Both the position numbers and the translations under genes were made by a program. From Harmothoe impar (lineage: Eukaryota; Annelida; Polychaeta; Phyllodocida; Polynoidae), in contig OX381721.1 of NCBI GenBank assembly GCA_947462335.1, positions 40,264,488 to 40,328,487 of the forward strand: a stretch of DNA of 64,000 bases, written 5' to 3'. The notes beneath the pieces were generated by a model. The model saw only the letters and a list, made by a program, of their open reading frames with translations, had not been told where the DNA came from and made no database searches. Position 1 is the stretch's first letter; each line of letters begins with the position of its first letter. Shown here piece after piece: positions 24,655-34,139 of the stretch.

Positions 24655-26545
24655 TCTGACCGGCCCGATTCTGACCGGCCGTTGGGCCCGATTCTGACCG
24701 ATTCTGACCGACCCAAATAATGTGAATTTTGACCCAATTTCTTTTTTGCTGTCATCAATGAAGGCATAGCAAATGTACCTGCTATGTGGTTAGGAGAATG
24801 ACACTGTATTAATCCCCCCCCCTACATAGCCCAAAACTTTTTCCGAAAAAGAGTACAGGCCCGATTCTGACCGGCTACTTTGAAGCAGTGCACAGGGTGC
24901 AATATTTCACTTTTTTCAAAAATTCTTTTTTGGGGGGAAGGCTACACCTATTGTGCGTCCAATTTCTTTTCATTTTTGGTCTACATTACAATACTTCTAC
25001 CCTAAAAATGCACCTCCCTACAAGCTGAAGTTAAAATGGGGAAGAGTATTAAAGGTTCAAAAAAAGAAATCTAACTTTGCATTGAATTTCTGACACCCCC
25101 ATAGGGGGCCAGCAAAAAATTCCACCACTACCATCTAGGTGCAACTGTTGCACTCCAGAATACCCAAATATTTCATATAGTTCCTGTGACCAAATTTAAA
25201 CTAGAGAGAATTGAATGCACCTTGTCTTACATCCGGTCAGAATCGGGCTACCACCCAGTCAGAATCGGGCTACCACCCAGTCAGAATCGGGCTGACAGAG
25301 TGCATATACATTAAAGCATTATGCGGTCCTAAAAGGGTTGACTATCGGTACATGGATAGGTACATGGGATGCATGTACATAAGGTGTAGGTACATGGGGT
25401 GTATAGGTACACGGGGTGTAAGTAAACTGGGTGTAGGTACATGGTCAGAAGCGGGCCAGTCAGAATCGGGCCGGTCAGAATCGGACTTGTATCTACATGG
25501 ATGTACATTAAATCACTATGCGGCCCTGAAAGGGTTAACTATCCATACATGGGTAGGTACATGGAAACATGTACATAAGGTGTATGTACATTGGGTGTAA
25601 GTAAACTGGGTGTAAGTACATGGTCAGAATCGGGCCAGTCAGAATCGGGCCAGTCAGAATCGGACCTGTATCTCTCTCATAAATGATAGCCATATGTGAT
25701 ATTAATGCTAGTAGCAAATTGTGCACTCAAGAGGTTTTTCTCCGGTGTGGATTGAATGTTTTCTGTAGGTACAGGAGCAGCCCTCTCCTGGCACCCGGTC
25801 TACATCACATAGAATTCAGTAGTAAATCAAAGCGCATGAGGTTCAGTCAAGTTGGTTTATTGTACTTATCGAACACGTACATACATGGAGCTGGCTTCAG
25901 GCTTGAGCAAATGTAATGGCGCTATGCTAACCCTATGAGCACTGCAGAAGCTTCTCTCTTGTGTGGGTCTGACTGCAAATGCTATGTAGTACATCTACAC
26001 TGTACACATGGCCCGATTCTGACCGATTCTGACCGGTTTTGGGCCCGATTCAGACCAAGTAGATGACAGGGTGGAAAAAATTGTCTGTAGTTTAAATTTG
26101 GTCACAGGAACTATGTAACATTTTTGAGTATTCTGTACCACAAAACATACAGCTGCAACATGCTGCTGGAATTTTTTGCTGGCCCCCTATGGGGGTTGCA
26201 CTATTTGGATCCAAGGTTGGACTTTCAATTTTTTGTTTGTCATGCTGCCAACTTTCCAACTACAGGTGGCAGAAAGGTACATCTTTAGGGTATATAAATA
26301 GTATTTTGTTACAAAAATGAAACAGAGTTTGAGTTTGGTGTGGCCTGACGGGGGAAAAAAAATTTGAGTTGGGGGAAATATTGCACCCTCTACAGCAGTT
26401 CAAAATGCCTGGTCAGAATCGGGCCTGTCGACTTCTGAGGAAAAAGTTTGGAGCTATGTAGGGGGTGGTTTCCACACTTTATTCTCTTAACCACATGGCA
26501 GGTGCAGTTCCTGTGGTGTATCACAGGACAGCCAAAAAGAACTGG
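24655..26545. mobile_element. Foldback element with GGTCAGAATCGGGCC repeats
   Basis: Sequence from about 24700 to 25200 and sequence from about 26050 to 26540 are diverged inverted copies. Matching blocks include CCCCCTACATAGC..AAACTTTTTCC, GGTGCAATATTTC, CCCATAGGGGGCCAGCAAAAAATTCC and TAGTTCCTGTGACCAAATTTAAA. The word GGTCAGAATCGGGC (or its complement) occurs more than ten times. A central block repeats short TACATGG/GTAGGTACAT units. The element sits inside the 36-bp minisatellite, which continues on both sides. There is no transposase, so it is a nonautonomous foldback transposon. Confidence 0.7.
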
Positions 26546-26559
26546 GTCAAAAAACATAG

Positions 26560-27020
26560 CCATATACTACTCATGCCTGACCCAAAGTACCACTTCCACA
26601 TACATGTACTACTCATGCCTGACCCAAAGTACTACTTCGACATACTACTCATGCCAGACCCAAAGTACCACTTCCACATATACTACTCATGCCTGACCCA
26701 AAGTACCACTTCCACATACTACTCATGCCAGACCCAAAGTACCACTTCCACATATACTACTCATACCTGACCCAAAGTACCACCACAGATTAGAAAGTTA
26801 CATAATTACGTAACTAAGTAATCTGTGGTACCACTTCCACATATACTGCTCATGCCTGACCCAAAGTACCACTTCCACATACTACTCATGCCTGACCCAA
26901 AGTACCACCTCCACATAACCTATTCATACCTGATCCAAAGTACCACTTTCCCATACTACTCATACCTGACCCAAAGTACCACTTCCACGTACTACTACTG
27001 CCTAACCCAAAGTACCAAAA
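26560..27020. repeat. 36-bp minisatellite, right block
   Basis: Same unit and orientation as the left block at 24150-24645. Units are interrupted once, by a 44-bp palindromic insertion at 26784-26827. Open frames of 60-101 codons that run through the array are repeat by-products. Confidence 0.9.
26784..26827. mobile_element. 44-bp palindromic insertion with 7-bp target duplication
   Basis: The insert begins CACAGATTA and ends TAATCTGTG (perfect inverted ends), with an inner near-palindrome GTTACATAATTACGTAAC. It splits one minisatellite unit. The 7-mer GTACCAC is present immediately before (26777-26783) and immediately after (26828-26834), whereas intact units have GTACCAC once. This is the structure of a minute transposed element with a target-site duplication. 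Confidence 0.75.
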
Positions 27021-27230
27021 AACCTCGCATATAAGCCTAATTCGTGTATAGGCCGTAGTCTTAACTTTGACAAATTATATAAGCCACAGCTGACTTTAGT
27101 ATTGTACTGAAAGCATACATTTAAAAGTCGTGTATAAGCCGCAGCATGATCCTATAAGCCACACCGGCGATCTGACTTGCATGCTAGCCGCGGCCTATAC
27201 CCAAAGTTTTACAGTACCCCTTTCACATGG
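27021..27230. repeat. TATAAGCC-type dispersed repeat
   Basis: Repeated words GTATAAGCCGC, TATAAGCCAC and a terminal TTTTACAGTA resemble the segment at 48585-48752 (TATAACCCGCAC repeats ending TTTACGGTA). Both look like nonautonomous elements of one loose family. No coding capacity. Confidence 0.4.
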
Positions 27231-27263
27231 TACTCTTGCCTGTCCCAAAGTACCACGATCACA

Positions 27264-27344
27264 TATGTGACATGTACTAGAAGTGGGGACCTTAGTGCAC
27301 CCTGCACTAAGGTCCCTTTTCGCAGATCGTGTCACATATATTCT
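27264..27344. repeat. Complete hairpin copy of the GTGACAC/TTAGTGCA module
   Basis: Outer ends ATATGTGACA and TGTCACATAT pair, and inner arms GGGACCTTAGTGCA and TGCACTAAGGTCCC pair around CCC. The right half is the reverse complement of the 92-bp copies at 24350-24533. This shows the module is a small palindromic element now seen three times. Confidence 0.75.
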
Positions 27345-30300
27345 TCTGAACTCGTCTCTAAACTGCACGTGTATATAAATATATGTCATGAAAAAGGGTT
27401 TTAATTCTCACTTCTAATTTTGATTGTATATGTAGATGAGTTAATTATAAAGGTGCTACTTCCTATCAACACATCGGACCCACGTTTAATTTGACGCAGA
27501 CAGGGATTTAGCTCGTTAAGGAAAGGGATCAATCACAGCAACAGCTTGATGAAAAGTGAACGTCAAAATCTAATTAGAGTTTGAGACAGCTTAGGAATTA
27601 GATATACAAAAAAACTCATTCAAACGGTTCCGTAAGATTTCATCAGGCAGATGTTCAGTTTCACAGTTTTCATTAGAGCCATTCCCATGAAGATAAGCTG
27701 AAGAAATGAGCAAGAAATAAGTTCATGGTTTGTAGTTTCATTGTGAGAAAACAAAGGCTCCGGAATTAGTTGAAATTCTTCAGCATAGAAACTCTAACTA
27801 TTTGAGAATGTTTGGGAGGATCTAATACAATTTGATGTCACCACGCATCACTATGATATTATTTCAAACAGTCTCTTCAGTATTGATGTTGTATAGTATC
27901 CAAGCGCCTGGTATATATAATGACATTATTATGCAGTCCAGCTTAAATTGATCTGGTATTCCTTTTCATATATCAAACACTTTAACTAATATAACTTACT
28001 TACTTGAATGAATTCAAACTTTCCCGACTCATATAAGAAACAAAATGCCCATGGCTGTAGACAGCCAGTCATACCATCCTTCCAATATATCTCTTTGAAA
28101 TATCCCTTTTTACACGTCATATATAATAATGTCTGGCCTCTTTTTGTGGCTTTCTGTAGAGTACACTAGCGTCCCTGCTGTCTCGCAGGGCAAATATAAC
28201 TGACATGACTGGCGCTACTTAATTAAGACCGATCCGCTCAGGTTCGTGAACACAGAGCAGTCCCCTTCAATAAATTCTTCATCATTCAAATATGCTGTTG
28301 TCAAGGCAAACAGAGTGCGGCAACCAGCGAACGTACTACGTGTATCAGCGGCCGGGAACCAGCCCCGTACCAGACACGACCAGCGCCACCACCAGGAACG
28401 CTGACGTACTACATGTAGTAGTTATAGGACGAGTACCATGCTATACCATGCTGTATGCGAAATACAGTGAAGATAATGCTCCCATCACTGAATACCCCCA
28501 GAGCTTGGTATAAAGCCTATAACTACTTTATACATGTACCACTAGCTGTATGCAGTATGCAAGAGGTGTGAAATGCTTTGTTCTCTGTGCCAGCTGTGGT
28601 ATAATCATGTATACAAGTGGCAGTATCAGACTGTTTCAATGGTATGTATGGTCTTTATTATATTAATGTATATATTGGGGACGGGGGGAGGGGGCGAACT
28701 ACACCCTATTATTACCAAACATGTCTATCAAAGTACATGAAAGCATGCCTATACGTGGATATAGGCCTAAGTGGCTACATAATTATTATGAGAGGCTATG
28801 CAATGTTGAATATTGGAAACAATTGGAATGTATACAGATGTTACAATAGCATTATGAGTAACTATCCTATAAGACTTCAGTGTTTGGTACTGTTTGAGGG
28901 TGTTTGAGAGAGAGAATGTGAGAAACATTCACCAGCTAAGTCTGTCCATAACAAACTTAGTCCGGATTCAATTCAACCATAAGAAGTTTATTTCTCATTC
29001 CTTTAATATTGTTACCCACAAATCCTCAATACCATAATAATTGCTCGCTTGAGAAGAAGGACAACGTCCTATAAAAAGACCTTCACCAATATAGTATTGT
29101 TCAATTTGACATGTCCAATTGATACGAAACCTGAAACGATATGCATATATATATATTCATTATATTATGCTGATGCTACAGCTGACACAGACCCTTCATA
29201 AAGGTGCCCTTCGGTTGACCATTCCGTGTTCGTGAACTCATTCACTGCGGGCTTATGATCATAGTTTGCTGGTGTTCGGACAGGCCAAACAGATGTAACG
29301 GCGTCGTTGATTGGTGCGTCACGTCTAGTCAATAATCCACTTAGCAGCAATGACATGAGGTGGCGCCTAGAGCACGCACCCTGTTTGCTTGAAGCAGACG
29401 ACTTTTGACATGCTACCAGAAAATTGGCGCGCTTTATGAAAAGTCGTCTTTAAGAATAGCATGATGTAGGCCAAGGCTAAAAGACCACAGTCAGCTATGA
29501 GGTCTTTTCGGCCACTATGTAGTGAATTCTATTGATGGAGTTTACTGCTCGGGATATATTATACATTGATCCTATATATATATTTATCAAAGGAAAATAT
29601 TGTTGACACCATGGGTAGTTGATATAGAAGTGTAGCACGAAAGACTACATTGTTATTTGTTCTACATCGTTGAATATGGAGTTTGGGCTTATTTACTCTA
29701 CTACAAATTATAGAAATTATCAGGGAATCTGCATACTCTGGGAAGCATCAGTGAGGTAGCTATGCCCATACAGCCCAGGCCTAAAATATATTGACCATGT
29801 GATTTACATCACGATTGACTCAGGGTCAGCGTGGTTCAGTGTTTGATTTGATTGACTGAATTGTCTTTGGATTAAAATAGTGATGCATTATAACCCTTCA
29901 GATTCGCAATATCTGAATCTCCCATTTGGGGAATCCCCCACAAGTGTATGTAAATACGTTATTTCCTACCCAAGGCACAAAAGCTTCAGCTTACAACCTG
30001 TACTCCCATCCAGGGTGTCAAATTGTAAGGTTGTAGGATTTTGTATTCACTCCATGTCACGGTTTTCACTGCGATTTTAAAAAGATGAAATGATTTAAGC
30101 CAATGACTATAGCTTTGTTCATAATGTATATATACGAACGTGACAGGGCCTGCCCTGCTTTGCGGGGGCCTTACAACTGGACACTGTGCCTGACTGACCA
30201 TCTAGTGCTATCAGAGGCTTCCCACTATAATCAGCTCAATTTCACATGTCCACTACAATCTTTTCTGTATGTATACCTTGACACCACCCTTTCTCATCAA

Positions 30301-31617
30301 AATGGCTCATTATTTTACATACTGTCTGTCAATCTCTCATCATCACCGTCCTGTGCCGATAAAGTCTCCCCAGGTCAGCAGATGAACCAGGAATCCTTTC
30401 CCCAGGGGACGTCCACTACAATTTGAATTATGGCTATAGATTCAAGATCATCTACTATACACCCAATATACAGCCATTATACAACCAAGTATCGGCGAAC
30501 TATATAACATGGACGCCTCTTTTTTGCTCCTCCACACTTCCACATACTACCTCTGCTTCTCTCAAAGTGCCACTTTCTCACATTACTCATACCTGACCCA
30601 AAGTACCACTTTAACATAGTATAGGACAATGTGACCTAGTCTAACCTACAGAGAGATTTTAAAATTTCACAAAAAAGCAACTCTTAAAAACTCCTTGAAC
30701 CAGCATATATAATTATATGACCCATCAGGGTCAGTAACCCTGAGTCAAAAACTACACACAGTCTGACAAACACTAATAATATAAACCTACTACAGCCACG
30801 ATGTCGTGTTGTCGGGTTGTATCAGATCAGGTTCCCCTCCCCCTCCCCCGCACCCCAACAAGCCACCTCCCTTCTCAATAATGTCTCCTACACCCACCCC
30901 AGTGGAATATGAGCACAATGTAACGTGTCAATGTTTAAGGCTGACATGGGACTCAAATATGCTGTCAGACAGTGGGCACCCTGATTAGACACGGTGCGTG
31001 CGGCGGGCTGACAAGATGGGTTGTGTGGGTGGAGGGGTAGCAAGGTCAACATTCACATGTTACTGTTCATGTAACATGGGGTAAAGCCTGCAAGACACTG
31101 GTCTTGTATACATGTTACTGTAACACGGGGTAAAGCCTGCCAGACGCTGGCCGTGTCATACATGTTACTGTCCGTGTACATTTTTATGATGCGCGCAGTG
31201 ATGAGAAACCATTTGATTTTTTTTGAGTGACCTAAACATGTTAGCTTTTACTTGGTTAACCACGTGGAATTCAAATCATCGTGAAGTAATAGGCTTTTAT
31301 TGATGCATACTTTGATTGATTGATTTGTTTAACGTCCAGATGTACATCAAATACCTCACGGGACATTAAATTTTATCAAGTTGGCAAGGGGTCAGCCACA
31401 AATAGTGGTAGTCTGCCTCGCAGTAGTAGGACAGATATCTATATGCTGCTTGCCCAATACAACAGTGACCGCATCTATGAATGATCAAATCTATGAAATG
31501 AATGACCGCATCTATGAGGTGAGGGAGAAAACCGCTACCGGGGCACGTCCCCCACTCTTTTCGAAGGATAGCAAGTGTTCTTTTATTTGCCTGGTCCTAC
31601 CTACCTGGCCTAGTACC
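27345..31617. other. Noncoding stretch
   Basis: AT-rich intergenic DNA. It includes a remnant of the 36-bp minisatellite (30535-30615), a roughly 60-bp duplicated unit ending CATGTTACTGT (31045-31170) and a GATTGATTGATTTGTTTAACGTCC motif at about 31312-31336, of a sort I associate with mollusc repeats. ORFs up to 107 codons (30103-30426) have no recognisable motif and are not called. Confidence 0.5.
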
Positions 31618-32008
31618 ATCCCAGCCAGCATTGCTTAGTGGGACCCATATGTGTTTTTACTTGGGCAAGCTGATTTGCCCATAATTATCTGGGTTATGGT
31701 CCGTTTTGTCCAGGGCTACCAGTGGGATTCCAGATGGGCCGGCCTAGATTCAAAGTGCCCAGCTCAAGCCCAGATTAAATATAAACTTTAAAAATGTACA
31801 ATAAATGGTGATTTCTAGAGGAAAATCAGATGTCAGCATGTTTTGGAATATGTACAATGTATTTATGGGGAAAAAAGTTTCCCTGGGCTGGCCCATCTGG
31901 GCTCCCACTGGAAGCCCTGGACAAAAAGGACCATAACCCAGATATGGGCAAGCCCAGTTGGTCCAAGTAAAACACATATGGGCCCCAGGGACCAATGCTG
32001 GCTGGGAT
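31618..32008. mobile_element. Foldback MITE with ATCCCAGCCAGCATTG termini
   Basis: The left end ATCCCAGCCAGCATTG (31618-31633) matches the complement of the right end CAATGCTGGCTGGGAT (ends 32008). The arms continue with ACATATG..TTTTACTTGG, GGGCAAGC, CTGGGTTATGGTCC and CCAGGGCT..CCAGTGGGA on one side and their complements on the other. It ends 46 bases before the left end of the Polinton element. Confidence 0.8.
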
Positions 32009-32048
32009 AGTCGGCAGGGCTAGACAAACCACAGCCTTTGGTATCTCA

Positions 32049-32054
32049 GACATG
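32049..32054. repeat. Left target-site duplication GACATG
   Basis: GACATG directly precedes the left TIR and is repeated directly after the right TIR at 42604-42609. A 6-bp duplication is what Polinton/Maverick integrases generate. Confidence 0.95.
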
Positions 32055-32507
32055 AGTAGTATATATTGTATCGGAACGGGACTATGCTTAAGTACTGTTT
32101 ATTACTCACTCGATATGCAGCCAATCAGAGGCCTCCATTTGGTCACGTGACCCGTTGCCATGGTAACGTGACCTACTTAGGACTCTCAGCCAATCAGAAG
32201 CCAGCATTCTGGGTGACCTACTGACCTACTTAGAAGCTCTCAGCCAATCAGAGGCCGGCATTCTGGTAACCATGGTAACGTGACCTAATTACGTCACGTG
32301 ACCTACTTAGGCTCAGCCAATCAGAAGCCAGCATTCTGGTAACTATGGTAACGTGACCTACTTAGGGTTTGTTTGTAAACAACACCACGTGGCTCTCTTG
32401 TTTGTAAACAACACCACGTGACACGTGACGTGACGTGTTTTGTTTGTATACAAAAAAAAAAGTTATATAACTTATATGTAGAAAATAAAACACCACAAGA
32501 TAATTTC
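32055..32507 (+). repeat. Left terminal inverted repeat of the Polinton
   Basis: It aligns with the complement of 42168-42603. Over the outermost ~120 bases I see one substitution (CGATATGC here, CGAGATGC in the partner); a few more changes and small indels lie further in. It contains four CCAATCAG boxes (32121, 32190, 32244, 32317), three X-box-type palindromes (32154-32167, 32266-32279, 32339-32352), several CACGTG E-boxes and two TTTGTAAACAACACCACGTG units near 32370-32420. The inner end is AT-rich (AGTTATATAACTTATAT). Confidence 0.95.
32154..32352. promoter_or_regulatory. RFX-type X-box and CCAAT-box array in the left TIR
   Basis: Perfect or near-perfect palindromes GTTGCCATGGTAAC, GTAACCATGGTAAC and GTAACTATGGTAAC match the X-box bound by RFX factors. 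Each is followed or preceded at short distance by CAGCCAATCAG, whose complement CTGATTGGCTG matches the NF-Y/Y-box. The modules repeat with AGGTCAC-type half sites in between. RFX binding to viral enhancers (the EF-C/EP sites of polyomavirus and hepatitis B virus) is established; a role here is inferred. Confidence 0.6.
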
Positions 32508-32587
32508 ATGTTATGCTAAAATTATATTTTCAAAAAGCACATCTGTTACAGTGACTATGTGTAAGTATGCGCGTTCTCATTCAAACA

Positions 32588-33241
32588 CTATAACACTATT
32601 ATACTGTAGCAGCAGCAGGTAGGGCAGGAAGAAAAGCAAGAGCACGAGCAGAAGCGACGACACCATTTGCACCATCCGGCCGTCGCGTTGGTAGCCCTAC
32701 TACCCGTCGCGCATTCAACTGGAGGCTTAAGTGTGACAAATGACGATTCTTTGTCGACGCGACTACTAACATCAGCAGCATCAGCAGCATCAGCAGCAGC
32801 ATCAGCAGCATCAGCAGCAGCGGCAGCAGCATCGGCAGCAGCGGCACTAGCAGCAGCAGCAGCGGCAGCAGCAGTAGCGTGAGCATTAGCAACAACAGCA
32901 GCAGCGGCAGTAGCAAGGGCAACAGAGCGTACACTAGCAGCAGCAGTCCTAACATCAGCAGCGACATCAGCGGCGACATCGGCAGCCGCTACAGCATCAG
33001 CAGCAGCAGCGTCGGCATCGGCGGCATTAGTAGCTGCATCGGCAGCAGCAACAGCAGCAGTCACAGCCGCAGCGGCAACAACAACGCCATCACAACGAGC
33101 GTCACTAACAGCCGCAGTAAATGCAGCAGTAGCACGATGAGCAGCACTAGCAGCAGCAGTAGCAGCGGCTACAGCAGCAGCTTCACATTCGCGCGCTGCT
33201 TCATCATACCACTTCATGTCACGGTCGTAACTTTCCATCAT
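32588..33241 (-). CDS. Alanine-rich protein of unknown function, Cys-rich C-terminus
   Basis: This is the leftmost gene of the element and is read toward the left TIR, opposite to all others. A strong TATA box (TATATAAG on the minus strand, 33334-33341) lies about 95 bases upstream of the ATG at 33241. An upstream in-frame extension starts only at GTG and would precede the expected transcription start. The 217-aa product begins with a charged segment (about 15 residues) and then has about 130 residues that are mostly Ala with spaced Asp, Val and Thr. It ends in a basic and Cys-rich tail (about 12 Cys in the last 40 residues). All four Ala codons are mixed, which argues that the protein, not a plain GCA triplet expansion, is being kept. 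I recognise no family. The plus-strand Ser/Ala ORFs in the same place are shadows. Confidence 0.5.
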   Translation of the reverse strand: MMESYDRDMKWYDEAARECEAAAVAAATAAASAAHRATAAFTAAVSDARCDGVVVAAAAVTAAVAAADAATNAADADAAAADAVAAADVAADVAADVRTAAASVRSVALATAAAAVVANAHATAAAAAAAASAAAADAAAAAADAADAAADAADAADVSSRVDKESSFVTLKPPVECATGSRATNATAGWCKWCRRFCSCSCFSSCPTCCCYSIIVL

Positions 33242-33248
33242 GGTGATC

Positions 33249-33249
<1 letters not shown>

Positions 33250-33280
<31 letters not shown>

Positions 33281-33312
33281 AGAGAATGATGATGATGATG
33301 ATGATGATGATG
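33250..33312. repeat. TAG and GATGAT trinucleotide runs
   Basis: A (GTA)n run at about 33249-33280 is followed by a (GAT)n run at about 33287-33312. They lie in the presumed 5' leader of the leftward gene. They create spurious poly-Met and poly-Ser/Leu ORFs. Confidence 0.9.
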
Positions 33313-33333
33313 ACGAAGACGGTTTCACTCCCC

Positions 33334-33341
33334 CTTATATA
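33334..33341 (-). promoter_or_regulatory. TATA box for the leftward alanine-rich gene
   Basis: TATATAAG on the minus strand inside a GC-rich surround (GGGTATATAAGGGGG). The start site would fall about 30 bases downstream, in the GTCATCATCATC repeat. Confidence 0.5.
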
Positions 33342-33865
33342 CCCTTACTCCGCGGTAGGGCGGCGACTCCTCCCTTTTTCAAGCCACCGGCCAGCTGCCC
33401 ACTCACGGCAGGTCTTTAGATTAGACTTAAGTGGCTTACTACGCGCTCACCCCTCTAATCACATTTTCCAGCCGCCGGCCAGCTGACTGCTGACGACAGG
33501 AGAGGGTGATTTTTTTTTTCTTTAGATTTAAGTCGCTTACCACACGCGCACCCTCTAGTCACAGACAGAGTGACAGAAAGGGAGGGGGCCGCTTTGTTCA
33601 CGCTACCTGTAGTTGCTTTCTATACACACTCTAAGCCCATGACCTCCTAATCCTTTATACAGGTAACACGCGTTCACTAATTACACTATTGTATGACAGT
33701 CGGTACACGGATTAATTTTAAACCACCCTCCCATCTGGGTCCATGACTGGTGGGTGGAAGGATCCAGCTGAAAAGCGTGATTAGGGCTTTTGTTTCTCTT
33801 ATGATAGCAGCAGGTCAGCATGCGACAGCTGAAAATGTCAGACTAAGTCGAACTCTCGTCGCTCC

Positions 33866-33873
33866 TATAAAAG
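33866..33873 (+). promoter_or_regulatory. TATA box for the rightward leftmost transcript
   Basis: TATAAAAG at 33866-33873. The predicted start is near 33896, in front of a CCACCG-rich leader that runs to about 34020. An ATG at 33880 opens a 56-codon Thr/Ala frame but lies upstream of the expected start, so I do not call it. The first good downstream ORF begins at 34140. Confidence 0.5.
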
Positions 33874-34139
33874 ACTGAGATGCATTCTCTTTCCACACAC
33901 CCTTCTACCACCGCCACTGCCACCGCCATCGCCACCGCCACCGCCGGCCAGCCGACCGCCGCCACTGCCTGCAGTCACCCGGCCGCCCCTACCGTCACCG
34001 CCATCACTACTACCGCTACACTTACACGCCAGCAGGAAATTTCGAGCTGAGTCTGCTTATTGCTTATTTTTTTCTTTGAGCTTTTTGTTTTAAAATTTTT
34101 TATTTTCACTCAGTCTTTTTTTTTTCGGAGGAAAGAAAT

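Noticed and set aside
24063..27034. Repetitive TTSTYYSCLTQS-like ORFs
   Set aside because: Translations of the 36-bp minisatellite; open only because the unit length is divisible by three.
30103..30426. 107-codon plus-strand ORF
   Set aside because: No motif, splice context or paralogue; single occurrence in noncoding DNA.
32599..33253. Leu-rich minus-strand and Ser/Ala-rich plus-strand ORFs over the GCA-rich region
   Set aside because: Shadows of the alanine-rich frame; no TATA box or sensible start, and the alternatives read as plain homopolymer runs.
33880..34050. 56-codon Thr/Ala ORF starting ATG 33880
   Set aside because: Lies only 14 bases after the TATA box, upstream of the expected transcription start; likely part of the CCACCG-rich leader.
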